From an uncultured Clostridia bacterium (lineage in GTDB: Bacteria; Bacillota; Clostridia; Christensenellales; DTU072), in assembly GCA_934274515.1 (NCBI GenBank), contig CAKQTC010000011.1, forward strand, positions 12,219-76,218: DNA of 64,000 nucleotides. The letters are read 5' to 3'. The notes beneath the pieces were generated by a model. That model did no database searches. It was given only the letters and a program-made list of their open reading frames with translations, and was not told where the DNA came from. Below, one piece after another: positions 28,281 to 36,233 of this stretch; position 1 is the first letter of the stretch, and each line of letters starts with the position of its first letter. The position numbers were made by a program, and so were the translations under genes.

Positions 28281-29761
28281 ACTGCAACTTTCGGTTTTTC
28301 ATTCTTAGGCTCAGGGTTCTGCCCCATCCTTCGTCTGTTGTAATAGTCAAAAACTTCGAGGGGAGAAGCCCCCGCTTTTTCCATCGCAAGCAATGTCGCA
28401 TATTCTTCGTAATCAGAGTCAGACGGTGCATATTCTCCGTTTCTAAGGTTAAAGTATATATACGGCATTGGAAGCCGGTCTTTATCAGCGAGATTGGCAA
28501 GGGAATTCAATGCGTTAGGGTCGAATGCAAGGGTATCATAATCAGTGCATAATGAAAGTTTGATTTCTCCATTAAAGCCGCACCATTTGTTCATTATATT
28601 AAGAGCGGCAGAAATCTTGTTACTGATATTTTTTGCGAATGTTGCAAGAATTGCATTTTCCCCGGCTCTGTGAATTTTCGCAGAATCCGCTGATTCTGAG
28701 GTGCCTTTTTCAGGCACAATAAGTCTTGTACCAAGAACAGCCATATCAGAAAGGGAACTTTTAAGAGCTGTTTCTGAATGGGTAAGTCCTGCTCCTGAGA
28801 ATACAAGGGTTCCGACTTTTGCCTCCTCCTCCTCGAAAATAAGGAATTGGTCTCCACCTAGGCGGATAGATTCATTTTCCCCAGAATCATCCCTTGCCTG
28901 TTTATGCCCTGTTACATACCCAGTTGGGAGTGTCGTAAGATGAACTCCATTCTCATAATCTGCCGACTTCTGGTAATGCCCGATGTTGCAATATGCCAAA
29001 TCGAGAAGCATAGGTTTTTCTGGAGCCGACGACGGAAGCATTATAAAAGGTATTTCTGACACGCTTTTATTATTTACAACAATAGAAATATTTTCTTCGT
29101 CAAATACTTCCTCATTTTTTTTGTTTTTAAAAGTCCTGATTACACGCTGTCGATATGCACCATTGTTAATATCAAGGACACGATATTGAGTTTGGCTGTC
29201 ATGAGAAAACTCATCCCTAATCGCCTCGTCAGAATTTTCCTGCAATACAACAAGAACAAGTTTTTCAGAGCTATCCACAACACCGTAACGCCAGTTGATA
29301 ATTGATTCAGCAGGATAGTAACGCATATACGGTCTTATGCCTTTTTTTTCTGCTTCAAACTGGCTTGTCGGACCGTTGCTTTTAGGCAGGTCCACAAGAA
29401 CTCCGCCAAATGAAGTTTGCAGCACATCGTATGTCATATCAGAGAGGAATTGATATATTGACGTGCCGCGTCTGTCTATATCATTAAGAATCCCTGAACT
29501 TTTGAATTCGTCGGAAGCCTGAATAACAGGGTCTCTTCTGAATATAAGCCCATGCAGACCGTCAAGAGTTCTTCCTGTGTAATTGACCCATCTTGCCCTT
29601 TGTTTATATGCGTTATACTGACGCTGGTCTAGCCCCAAAGCCCTGGGGAGATAGGTTTCATTTTTAGACTTGATAGCATCCTCTCCCTCAACGCAATCTC
29701 TTACAGTCTGCCATTGTCTTTTTCTTTTTTCATATAATGGATGAGTTGTCTGTACAGGCAT
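28277..29761 (-). CDS. Portal protein (DUF4055 type)
   Basis: 494 aa. RQYNAYKQRARWVNYTGRTLDGLHGLIFRRDP and YYPAESIINWRYG are hallmarks of the DUF4055 portal group. It forms the dodecameric DNA gate in the capsid vertex. It lies between TerL and MuF in standard order. Confidence 0.9.
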   Translation of the reverse strand: MPVQTTHPLYEKRKRQWQTVRDCVEGEDAIKSKNETYLPRALGLDQRQYNAYKQRARWVNYTGRTLDGLHGLIFRRDPVIQASDEFKSSGILNDIDRRGTSIYQFLSDMTYDVLQTSFGGVLVDLPKSNGPTSQFEAEKKGIRPYMRYYPAESIINWRYGVVDSSEKLVLVVLQENSDEAIRDEFSHDSQTQYRVLDINNGAYRQRVIRTFKNKKNEEVFDEENISIVVNNKSVSEIPFIMLPSSAPEKPMLLDLAYCNIGHYQKSADYENGVHLTTLPTGYVTGHKQARDDSGENESIRLGGDQFLIFEEEEAKVGTLVFSGAGLTHSETALKSSLSDMAVLGTRLIVPEKGTSESADSAKIHRAGENAILATFAKNISNKISAALNIMNKWCGFNGEIKLSLCTDYDTLAFDPNALNSLANLADKDRLPMPYIYFNLRNGEYAPSDSDYEEYATLLAMEKAGASPLEVFDYYNRRRMGQNPEPKNEKPKVAV

Positions 29762-29762
29762 A

Positions 29763-31010
29763 TTAAACTCCTAAAACCTTTGGTCGTCTTATTGCCTTAT
29801 GGCTGTAATACGGCATTTTGTAGCATATTAGATAAGCGGCAGCGTCTGATATATGGTCAAGTCCTGACGATTTATCAGTGTCGCCGTTCTCCTTATATTG
29901 ATACCCCTCCCACGCCTTTTTCAGATGAAGACATTTGTCCTTTGCGACAAAAACGTGCCTGCTTCCTGTCGCGTCAAGAAGAGCGGAATTCACATTATTG
30001 AATTTATCTTTAGTCGGATAAGGATGTTTTGGTGCACATACAATAAATCCGTTTTTTTCAAGGATGGAGAAGTCTGTTTGTCCTACAGGGGCGTTTGTCT
30101 GTCCTCTGTGCCCGGTAGGGTCAGGGTATACATATACAGTCGCAGTCGGATAACGTTTTTTTATCATTGCCGCGACTTCCTGCGTGTTTGAACCCTTTTC
30201 GCAAATTTCATCAAAAAAATAAAGCGAGCCTCTTTCGCATACGGCTATTGCAGCTGTCATTGGATTCACGTTAAAGTCCATCCCAACGTGAATATCTGAA
30301 AGCCCCCAGTTAAAATCAATTTCACAGGCGTTTTCGACTCTGTTATAGTTCTCATATACACGGTTTGACACACACTCAAAGGACGCAAGATATTCCTGAG
30401 CATACATTTTTGGAGACATATCTTTTTTCGCCTCTTCCAGTTCCTCTTTCGGAACATTGCCGCCTTCTTCTGTCGTATACTCAAAAACATCCCAAGTGGC
30501 AGGATTCTCTTTCGCCTTGCAATAAAGGTCGTAAAACCAGTTGTAGCCTTTTGGGGTGGATATATACAAAGCCTCTCCGTCATGGTATTTGTCAGACAAA
30601 ACTGGACGGATAATGTCATAAGCCTCTTTCTTGACAAATCCGCATTCGTCCATAATTAAAAGGTCTACGCCGCTTCCTCTCAGGCGGTCTGGGTTTTCAG
30701 CGGAAAGCACATACAGTACAGAACCGTTTTTTAGCCACATTACCATAAGCTGTTCATTCTTTTTCTGTATATATTCTTCCGGCATATGTTCTTTAATCCA
30801 TCCATCCCAAAAAACATTTCTTGCAAGGTTCTGCGTCGGGGCTACATACCATACGACTGACTTCGGTTTATTTGTCAGTTTGTTCATTGCCCTTGCTCCG
30901 CTTAGCCACGTTTTTCCGAATCGACGACCTGCATTTACAAATACAAACCGCTTGTTAGATGAGAGTATTTTTGCTTGAGGTTTTGTCAGCCTGTATACAA
31001 TTTCAGCCAT
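29763..31010 (-). CDS. terL: Terminase large subunit
   Basis: 415 aa, normal length. Walker A GRRFGKT at residues 28-34, Walker B LLIMDE ending at Asp121-Glu122, coupling segment YISTPKG, then a RuvC-like nuclease domain with acidic residues in GMDFNVNP, PDPTG and SGLDHISDA. It packages DNA into the prohead and cuts it. TAATG-coupled to the upstream small gene. Confidence 0.96.
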   Translation of the reverse strand: MAEIVYRLTKPQAKILSSNKRFVFVNAGRRFGKTWLSGARAMNKLTNKPKSVVWYVAPTQNLARNVFWDGWIKEHMPEEYIQKKNEQLMVMWLKNGSVLYVLSAENPDRLRGSGVDLLIMDECGFVKKEAYDIIRPVLSDKYHDGEALYISTPKGYNWFYDLYCKAKENPATWDVFEYTTEEGGNVPKEELEEAKKDMSPKMYAQEYLASFECVSNRVYENYNRVENACEIDFNWGLSDIHVGMDFNVNPMTAAIAVCERGSLYFFDEICEKGSNTQEVAAMIKKRYPTATVYVYPDPTGHRGQTNAPVGQTDFSILEKNGFIVCAPKHPYPTKDKFNNVNSALLDATGSRHVFVAKDKCLHLKKAWEGYQYKENGDTDKSSGLDHISDAAAYLICYKMPYYSHKAIRRPKVLGV

Positions 31011-31420
31011 TAAACAATCATCTCCTTGCCGTCATCGGTCTCTACAAGAATTCCGATTTCGTCATTGTCTTCAGAAGGAAGATTTTTGTTTACAGAGTTA
31101 TCAACCTCTTTCAGGGTCATATCATTAAGAGCAAACACAACCTTAGGCATAGGTTTGACTTCATCTGTTTTCATAACAGCGGCTTTTCCATACAGGCGTT
31201 CATAGATAAGTTTCTGTGCCATAATTGCGTCCGAGTTCGACTCCGCAAACATCGCGACATTAGTGAGACGTTCTGCCATAGCCTGTGCGACTGTCATCTG
31301 TCTGCCGTCTTCTGTCGAGACAAGCTCACGCATTTTTGCGGACAAAACCCTGAGAAGAAACTTCTTATCAACTGTTACAGGTTTATCTTTCCCTGTTGAT
31401 GGTGGTGCGATTATTGCCAT
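31010..31420 (-). CDS. Putative terminase small subunit
   Basis: 136 aa, first gene of the late operon and one base overlapping terL. A central block (MAQKLIYERLYGKAAVMK) resembles phage proteins found in the TerS slot, but I see no clear HTH. Role assigned by synteny. Confidence 0.55.
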   Translation of the reverse strand: MAIIAPPSTGKDKPVTVDKKFLLRVLSAKMRELVSTEDGRQMTVAQAMAERLTNVAMFAESNSDAIMAQKLIYERLYGKAAVMKTDEVKPMPKVVFALNDMTLKEVDNSVNKNLPSEDNDEIGILVETDDGKEMIV

Positions 31421-31472
31421 ATCAAAAAAAGTTTATGGATATTTGTGATAGTTGTTAAATGTAGTTAAAAAT

Positions 31473-31489
31473 AGTTGTAATTTACAATT
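31473..31489. promoter_or_regulatory. 17-bp palindromic operator copy 1
   Basis: AGTTGTAATTTACAATT, matching the AGTTGTA-N3-TACAACT palindrome seen four more times near 56,040-56,216. It sits in the divergent control region between the late (minus) and early (plus) operons and its end overlaps the likely -35 box of the rightward promoter. Confidence 0.75.
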
Positions 31490-31515
31490 GCCGTTCGTTT
31501 TTATCATGCTATATG
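31488..31515 (+). promoter_or_regulatory. Candidate sigma-70-type promoter for the rightward operon
   Basis: TTGCCG (31488-31493), 16-bp spacer, TATATG (31510-31515). Overlaps operator copy 1, so the operator's regulator could control it. By eye only. Confidence 0.4.
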
Positions 31516-31576
31516 CTTGTTATAGCTGATGTGATATGGAACCTGTCTGTAGACGAACTCGGCTCTCTCAGGTTCC
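31508..31576 (+). promoter_or_regulatory. Structured 5' leader
   Basis: Two hairpins precede the first rightward gene: GCTATA/TATAGC (31508-31526) and an 8-bp stem GGAACCTG/CAGGTTCC (31538-31545 with 31569-31576) whose 23-base loop starts with a small GTC-TGTA-GAC hairpin. Could be a cis-regulatory RNA or an RNA-stabilising element. No riboswitch class recognised. Confidence 0.4.
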
Positions 31577-31603
31577 GCTCCATTTTCTAAGGAAAAAAAA
31601 TAG

Positions 31604-31942
31604 ATGTTAGTGTATATATCAGGACCGATAACAGGATTTGCAAATCATAAGGCAGCTTTTGCCGCGAGAGCCGCAAGCCTGCGTTCTATGGGGTATGAAG
31701 TGGAAAATCCTGTTATTCTCGGAGAGAAACTTGACAAGATGTTCCCCGATAAAAAATTAAAGTATGAAGATTATATGAAGCATGACATAGCGGCACTGCT
31801 CAATTGCGATGGAATATCCATGCTTGATGGCTGGGAAAATTCAGCAGGAGCAAAAGTTGAGTACGAAGTCGCGAAAGCCACTGGAAAGATATTTGTCAAA
31901 GTTAATCTTCTGGAGCGAAAATGGAATTCGGACGGAAGGTAA
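31604..31942 (+). CDS. DUF4406 nucleoside deoxyribosyltransferase-like protein
   Basis: 112 aa. YISGPITG at the N-terminus, HDIAALLNCDGISMLDGWENSAGAKVE in the middle match DUF4406, a small relative of nucleoside 2-deoxyribosyltransferases common in phages. Probable role in nucleotide salvage or base exchange; next to dUTPase, which supports nucleotide metabolism. Confidence 0.8.
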   Translation: MLVYISGPITGFANHKAAFAARAASLRSMGYEVENPVILGEKLDKMFPDKKLKYEDYMKHDIAALLNCDGISMLDGWENSAGAKVEYEVAKATGKIFVKVNLLERKWNSDGR

Positions 31943-31955
31943 GAGGTGTGTAAGA

Positions 31956-32402
31956 ATGAGAAAATTTTACGAAGTTGATGAAAAGTTTAGAAAATATCCG
32001 CAGATAGAAACAAAACTGCCCACAAGGGCGACTTTCGGAAGTGCTGGATATGATTTCTATTCAAAATGTAGTGTAGCAGTAAATCCGGGGGAAGTTGTAA
32101 AAATTTGGACCGACGTAAAAGTGGAGATGAATCCAGACGAGGTTCTTTTACTGGTAGTAAGAAGCTCAATGGGTGGAAAATTTATGATGTCGAATACAGT
32201 CGGTGTTATTGACAGTGATTATTTCTCTAACCCGAGCAATGATGGCAATATTGGCATTTTGCTTAAAAATATATCTGCTGAAAAACAGTGGATTCATTCG
32301 GGCGACAGAGTAGGTCAGGGTATTTTTGTTAAATATCTTATGGCTGAAAACGGAAACCTGGATTGCAAACGAACAGGAGGTTTTGGCAGCACAGTAAAAT
32401 AA
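31956..32402 (+). CDS. dut: dUTPase (trimeric dUTP pyrophosphatase)
   Basis: 148 aa from the ATG at 31956. All five trimeric dUTPase motifs are visible: ATFGSAGYDFYS, VRSSMGGK, TVGVIDSDYF, GDRVGQGIF and RTGGFGST. Hydrolyses dUTP to dUMP and pyrophosphate, keeping uracil out of phage DNA. The stop is followed at once by hairpins. Confidence 0.95.
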   Translation: MRKFYEVDEKFRKYPQIETKLPTRATFGSAGYDFYSKCSVAVNPGEVVKIWTDVKVEMNPDEVLLLVVRSSMGGKFMMSNTVGVIDSDYFSNPSNDGNIGILLKNISAEKQWIHSGDRVGQGIFVKYLMAENGNLDCKRTGGFGSTVK

Positions 32403-32409
32403 GAAAAGG

Positions 32410-32640
32410 ATGGTTCCGTGGTTGCCTGCTAAAAAAAGCAGGCAACGCACAGAGTTCAATTCTCTGTTTTTTTAAATCAGACGATTGGCAGTCTGATCTT
32501 TCAATAACGATGGGCATTTCTTACTCAATGTCATCTTTTTAATACTCCTCTGGTGAAAGTCCAGAGGTAGTCTTTGGCTGGTTGCCTAGCAGCTATAACT
32601 CTCCGCTGTGAAATCGGGTTCAAATCCCGATGGGGCTATA
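32410..32640 (+). ncRNA. Tandem tRNA-like hairpin region
   Basis: No gene fits here. Hairpins: 10-bp GTTGCCTGCT/AGCAGGCAAC (32421-32446); ACAGAG/CTCTGT with T-loop-like TTCAATT then T7 (32449-32473, also a good terminator for dut); ATCAGAC/GTCTGAT (32476-32497); CCTCTGG/CCAGAGG with loop TGAAAGT (32547-32567); D-arm-like GCTG/CAGC (32577-32593); ATCGGG/CCCGAT with loop TTCAAAT, a canonical T-arm (32613-32631). GGTTGCCT occurs before both T-arms. Acceptor pairing is weak and no proper anticodon arm is found, so these are tRNA-like or decayed tRNAs. Confidence 0.4.
32449..32474 (+). terminator. Terminator after dut
   Basis: 6-bp stem with a 7-base loop followed by seven T. The loop TTCAATT doubles as a T-arm-like sequence. 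Confidence 0.6.
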
Positions 32641-32672
32641 AGGTTAATCCCAGACCTTAAAGGGATAAGGAG
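32640..32672 (+). promoter_or_regulatory. Possible H-type pseudoknot at a ribosome-binding site
   Basis: Interleaved stems AAGGT (32640-32644) with ACCTT (32654-32658), and ATCCC (32647-32651) with GGGAT (32662-32666), immediately before AAGGAG (32667-32672) of the next gene. Such a fold could gate translation. Short stems make chance likely. Confidence 0.3.
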
Positions 32673-32680
32673 AAATACTT

Positions 32681-33100
32681 ATGAGATATTACGCAAGCTA
32701 TAATTTTAAGAGTTCAAAATCTGATTGTTCGCATTATATATTTCAGAATAAAAGCGGAGTTGATATTCCCGGTATGGCACTTACAAAAGACCGGAAAACC
32801 GGCGAGCACTACTTAAAAATATCTGTACCGAGAAATCCTGCAATCAGAAGATACTTCGCATATACCCTCGAACTTTCCGGCAACAAGGTTTTATCATCCG
32901 TCGAGGCGTTCGGCTTGGACTTTAAAACTTTCGGCGACGCAAAATCTATCGGGGAAAACGCAGTTATCCTGCTACAATTTTCAAAGGATATGAAAAACCT
33001 GTCTATTTATTTTGTCCGTTCGTTGACCTGCTCAAAAAATGAAAAGCAGATGTTGTTCAGTCGGTGGAAAGAAGATAATAATCTGGAGCTTGAGTCATAA
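32681..33100 (+). CDS. Hypothetical protein, coupled to methyltransferase
   Basis: 139 aa, start fixed by AAGGAG eight bases upstream. Mixed alpha/beta, no motif recognised. Its TAA shares one base with the ATG of the methyltransferase gene, so the two are co-translated. Confidence 0.7.
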   Translation: MRYYASYNFKSSKSDCSHYIFQNKSGVDIPGMALTKDRKTGEHYLKISVPRNPAIRRYFAYTLELSGNKVLSSVEAFGLDFKTFGDAKSIGENAVILLQFSKDMKNLSIYFVRSLTCSKNEKQMLFSRWKEDNNLELES

Positions 33101-33816
33101 TGATTTCCCTCTTTTGTGGCGACTGTTTAAAAACCTTGAAAGATATGCCTGATAATTATGTTGATTTGGTTGTTACAGACCCACCTTATGAAGTCTCCGC
33201 TTCAAACGGAGGCGGAATAATCAACAGTGTTATGCATCTTAATAAAAGCCTTAAAAGTCTTGTTGACCTTAACATAGATAATGGCTATGACTTTGAGAAT
33301 ATCAACAAAGAGCTTGTAAGGGTTATGAAAAATATTAATGTTTATTTTTGGTGCAACAAATTGCAGATTCCAAAATATTTTAATTTCTACGTAAACCAGC
33401 TTGGCTGTAAATTTGACATAATACGCTGGGAAAAAACAAACCCTCTTCCTACTTATCATAACAAATATCTTACAGACACAGAGTTTTGTCTCTATTTTAG
33501 AAAGGGCGGGTATTGCTCTCCAAATTCATACGAGGATGCAAAGACATATTTTGTGGCTCCGATAAATGCGAAAGACAAGAAATTGTGGAAGCATCCGACA
33601 ATAAAACCGCTGGAGATAATCGAGAGGCTTATAAGGAATTCCTCGAAACCGGGTGAGATTGTGCTAGACCCTTTCATGGGTAGCGGCACAACAGGAGTAG
33701 CCTGCAATAACCTCGGTAGAAATTTTATTGGTTGCGAGATAGAGCCGGAATATTTTGAGATTGCGAAATGCAGGATTGAATCTCCAGAATGCAAGGAACA
33801 ACTGGAACTTTTCTAG
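33100..33816 (+). CDS. Site-specific DNA methyltransferase (DPPY class)
   Basis: 238 aa. Catalytic VTDPPYE near residue 28 and, at the C-terminus, LDPFMGSGTTGVACNNLGRNFIGCEIEPEYF, the SAM-binding motif of amino-methyltransferases of the beta type (catalytic motif first, SAM motif last). It adds a methyl group to adenine N6 or cytosine N4. No restriction partner nearby, so it probably protects phage DNA. Target site unknown. Confidence 0.92.
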   Translation: MISLFCGDCLKTLKDMPDNYVDLVVTDPPYEVSASNGGGIINSVMHLNKSLKSLVDLNIDNGYDFENINKELVRVMKNINVYFWCNKLQIPKYFNFYVNQLGCKFDIIRWEKTNPLPTYHNKYLTDTEFCLYFRKGGYCSPNSYEDAKTYFVAPINAKDKKLWKHPTIKPLEIIERLIRNSSKPGEIVLDPFMGSGTTGVACNNLGRNFIGCEIEPEYFEIAKCRIESPECKEQLELF

Positions 33817-33828
33817 GAGGATAAAAAA

Positions 33829-34041
33829 ATGGATAAGTCGTATTTTTATGTAAATACAAGCGACGTACAGAAAACCAGTGAGATATTTTCGGCGGTTAAA
33901 CTTGAGCTTAGTGTATGCTCTGTATACCCAGAGTCGGAAAAGTCTCTTGTGTCTTTTAAGTCGTCTCCAGACGAACAGAAGGCTGTTATGAAAAAGTTAA
34001 TGGATAGTGGAATTTCTTACACGGTTATACAGGCTAAGTAG
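33829..34041 (+). CDS. Small hypothetical protein
   Basis: 70 aa with AGGAGG upstream. Alternating beta and helix pattern (SYFYVNTSDV, then SPDEQKAVMKKLMDSGISYTVIQ) suggests a ferredoxin-like small fold. No family recognised. Confidence 0.6.
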   Translation: MDKSYFYVNTSDVQKTSEIFSAVKLELSVCSVYPESEKSLVSFKSSPDEQKAVMKKLMDSGISYTVIQAK

Positions 34042-34068
34042 GAAAGAAAATTTCACACAGGAGGTAAA

Positions 34069-34266
34069 ATGGATATTACAGAAAAAAGTGCGGATTGGAT
34101 AAAATTTATCCTGCACCGGATAGCGACAAAAGGCTGCACAGGAATAAAATGCCGCAAATGTATACTTAAATACCGGTGCCTTACACGGAAGCCGGAGGAC
34201 TCGTCTTTAGTCGCTCTTCTTACAATCAAAGAAATAGCAAAAAAAATAAAGGAAAAAGAATTATGA
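34069..34266 (+). CDS. Small Cys-containing protein
   Basis: 65 aa, AGGAGG upstream. Cys residues in KGCTGIKCRKCILKYRC resemble a compact four-Cys metal knuckle. ATGA-coupled to the next gene. Confidence 0.6.
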   Translation: MDITEKSADWIKFILHRIATKGCTGIKCRKCILKYRCLTRKPEDSSLVALLTIKEIAKKIKEKEL

Positions 34267-34511
34267 TTATAAGACAGGAAGAGGAGAGCCCTATTGGCAA
34301 TTACTTCCACGATAACGGAGTTATGAGGCTGTTCTCGAAAATCACAGATATTGTAGACAAGTTTGAGATTGATACAGAGCGGCTGAAACTCCTTTGCGAT
34401 GAGATGTCCGCCAAGATAAAAGAGTTGAAGACATTTATAAATTCCGTTGAAAAAGCGGAGCTGAAAAAATCCATACAAAAAGAGGTTCAGGATTTATCTT
34501 CCGGCAGTTAA
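34263..34511 (+). CDS. Small coiled-coil protein
   Basis: 82 aa, starting inside the stop of the preceding gene (ATGA). The C-terminal 55 residues are Lys/Glu-rich helix. Function unknown. Confidence 0.6.
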   Translation: MIIRQEEESPIGNYFHDNGVMRLFSKITDIVDKFEIDTERLKLLCDEMSAKIKELKTFINSVEKAELKKSIQKEVQDLSSGS

Positions 34512-34521
34512 AGAGAAATAT

Positions 34522-35079
34522 ATGGTAAAAACAAGATTCAGATTGACACGTAAGCAGAAAACCATTGTCAACTGCAAGACGGATTATGTCCTTGCTCTTA
34601 CAGACCGCCGTTTTGGCAAGGAGTACGTATGCCTTGCCAAGGCTCTGAAAGAGTGCAGAAAGAAATTTTCTGTTGTAATCTGGGCTACTTTTAATAACCA
34701 GATGAAAGAGGCGATAAAGGATTTTGTTATACAGTCCTGCAAAGACAGGGTCGGAGAAATAGCCGTAGACAAAGATTGCGTAAATTTCAGAAATGGCTCC
34801 AGGCTTTACTTTGCCAATTGCGATGTGTATATTGCAAGCCGTAGCAATATATTATGCAATATAACAAGCGGCAGGTCGCCGACTTTTATAATTTTTGATG
34901 AGTGTGGATTTTTTACAGAAGAGCAGTGGAGATTTGTCTTTAATGCTGTCCATGAAACTTCTTGCAGAAGTCTATTCATCTCCTCGGTATATAAAAACAA
35001 AGGGGTATCGCCTTGTTTCAATGCGGATTTATTTGAAAAAATAAAACTTATTGATTACCGCCGATTTAATCATTTTTAA
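34522..35079 (+). CDS. Orphan terminase-like ATPase domain, degenerate Walker A
   Basis: 185 aa. The N-terminus aligns without gaps to this phage's TerL: both have FRLT/YRLT at residues 6-9 and RRFGK with the Lys at 33. TerL Gly28 and Thr34 are Asp28 and Glu34 here, so normal nucleotide binding is doubtful. Walker-B-like TFIIFDECGF and coupling-like FISSVYK are kept. The nuclease domain is absent. It looks like a duplicated, repurposed TerL ATPase domain encoded far from the packaging genes. A perfect terminator follows. Confidence 0.75.
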   Translation: MVKTRFRLTRKQKTIVNCKTDYVLALTDRRFGKEYVCLAKALKECRKKFSVVIWATFNNQMKEAIKDFVIQSCKDRVGEIAVDKDCVNFRNGSRLYFANCDVYIASRSNILCNITSGRSPTFIIFDECGFFTEEQWRFVFNAVHETSCRSLFISSVYKNKGVSPCFNADLFEKIKLIDYRRFNHF

Positions 35080-35112
35080 ATCCGGCTGACTTTTATCAGC
35101 CGGATTTTTTTT
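35078..35112 (+). terminator. Strong rho-independent terminator
   Basis: 12-bp perfect stem AAATCCGGCTGA/TCAGCCGGATTT with 6-base loop and T-run, ending the rightward operon that began at 31,604. Confidence 0.9.
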
Positions 35113-35215
35113 ACCTTGTCCTTTTTTTACATCCGCACAGGGTAAATGCCGGCTGGCTCGCAGGCTTGAACACAGGTCTTGAATACGTTTTTACCTTGTT
35201 TTTTGTAATCTTCAT
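35111..35215 (-). CDS. Tiny 34-aa basic protein
   Basis: ATG at 35215 with an excellent AAGGAGG seven bases upstream. Sequence starts MKITKNKVKT and ends TLCGCKKRTR, with 10 Lys/Arg and a CxC pair. Stops in the T-run of the facing terminator. Ribosome-binding site quality is the main support. Confidence 0.5.
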   Translation of the reverse strand: MKITKNKVKTYSRPVFKPASQPAFTLCGCKKRTR

Positions 35216-35313
35216 AGCAAAGTCCTCCTTGATATTCTTTTAACACAAAACCCGGCTCTTTGTTAATTGGCAGATAGAGCCGTTCGCCGGATAATTGCTG
35301 TATATTCTCAATT

Positions 35314-35541
35314 ATGAAAAACAGACAAATTTATAGATGTCCTGTATGCGGAAAAAGCCTTGCTGGTATGAAATATTGCTATTCTGTAGATGATAATGAC
35401 CTGTGCTCGGAGAAATGTGCGAGATTCCTCTCTGAGACGCTAGAGGAATTTGACAGATTTAGAAATGGGCGTTCATTTGCCTTTGACCTCTATACGGATT
35501 ATAAGACCATAGGTTTTCAACGTAAGGGCACATCCTTTTAG
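35314..35541 (+). CDS. Small zinc-finger protein
   Basis: 75 aa. CPVCGKSL near the N-terminus and CSEKCARFL about 22 residues later form a CxxC...CxxxC treble-clef type metal site. An AT-rich TATATT box lies just upstream. Function unknown. Confidence 0.65.
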   Translation: MKNRQIYRCPVCGKSLAGMKYCYSVDDNDLCSEKCARFLSETLEEFDRFRNGRSFAFDLYTDYKTIGFQRKGTSF

Positions 35542-35544
35542 GGG

Positions 35545-36165
35545 TCAGACTAACCTGTATAGAAGACAGTGGGGCAGGGTTTCCTGTTTTCCTGTTATAG
35601 AGCAGAGATTCTCTTTTTTGTCATACAAGCGGCAGGAAAGACAAAGATGATTCTTTACGCTCTCTTTTTGCGAGGACAGGTAGCAGTCAACTTTTTTTTC
35701 CGGTGTCTGCTTGTTCTTGGCTTTCTGCTTTTTAGGGTGTGCATATTTTCTCCAGCCTCTTTTTGCGGCTCTCTGCCTTTTGATTTTTTCCTGCTCCTGC
35801 TTTTTCCGCCGCTCCTTTTCCTCTTTCTTATCTATAGCGGCTCTTCTTTTTTCCTGTTCCAACCTGTGTCTTTCCTGCTGGTACTCGGAAAGGCTCTGTA
35901 CGATTACATCTCTGTTGTCAAGATTGTTTTTCAGCCTTCTGATACGTTCTCTTTCATCTTCCTTGCTCCTGCCTTCCGTGGCGACGGCGTAGTGCCGGCA
36001 ATGTGCCGAGCCGTTGCAGTGTATCTCATACACATTGACACATTTTCCGTCCTCATAGTATATGCATCTGGATTTATGCCTGCGTGGGTCGTCCTCGGCT
36101 TTTTTTAAGCATCTTATGTTCCATGCCGTGTCAGGCAGTCCTTTTTTATCAAACCTTTCTTTCAT
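35545..36165 (-). CDS. Cys-rich coiled-coil protein
   Basis: 206 aa. Cys-rich N-terminal block (CIYYEDGKCVNVYEIHCNGSAHCRHY) and C-terminal block (CLSCRLYDKKENLC), separated by about 100 residues of highly charged Lys/Glu/Arg helix. The two ends look like metal knuckles. No strong ribosome-binding site. Function unknown. Confidence 0.6.
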   Translation of the reverse strand: MKERFDKKGLPDTAWNIRCLKKAEDDPRRHKSRCIYYEDGKCVNVYEIHCNGSAHCRHYAVATEGRSKEDERERIRRLKNNLDNRDVIVQSLSEYQQERHRLEQEKRRAAIDKKEEKERRKKQEQEKIKRQRAAKRGWRKYAHPKKQKAKNKQTPEKKVDCYLSSQKESVKNHLCLSCRLYDKKENLCSITGKQETLPHCLLYRLV

Positions 36166-36233
36166 AAAGGCATCTTAACATCATCTCGGATGAAAATAAA
36201 GGATGTCTTTGTCGGCTTAAAAAGACTGCCTTT

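Noticed and set aside
32540..32660. Cobalamin riboswitch
   Set aside because: GGTGAAAGTCC and CCGCTGTGAA resemble parts of it, but the B12 box and overall layout are missing.
35569..36108. 179-codon plus-strand hydrophobic frame
   Set aside because: It is antisense to the charged coiled-coil gene at 35,545-36,165; the Phe/Leu runs are complements of Lys/Glu codons.
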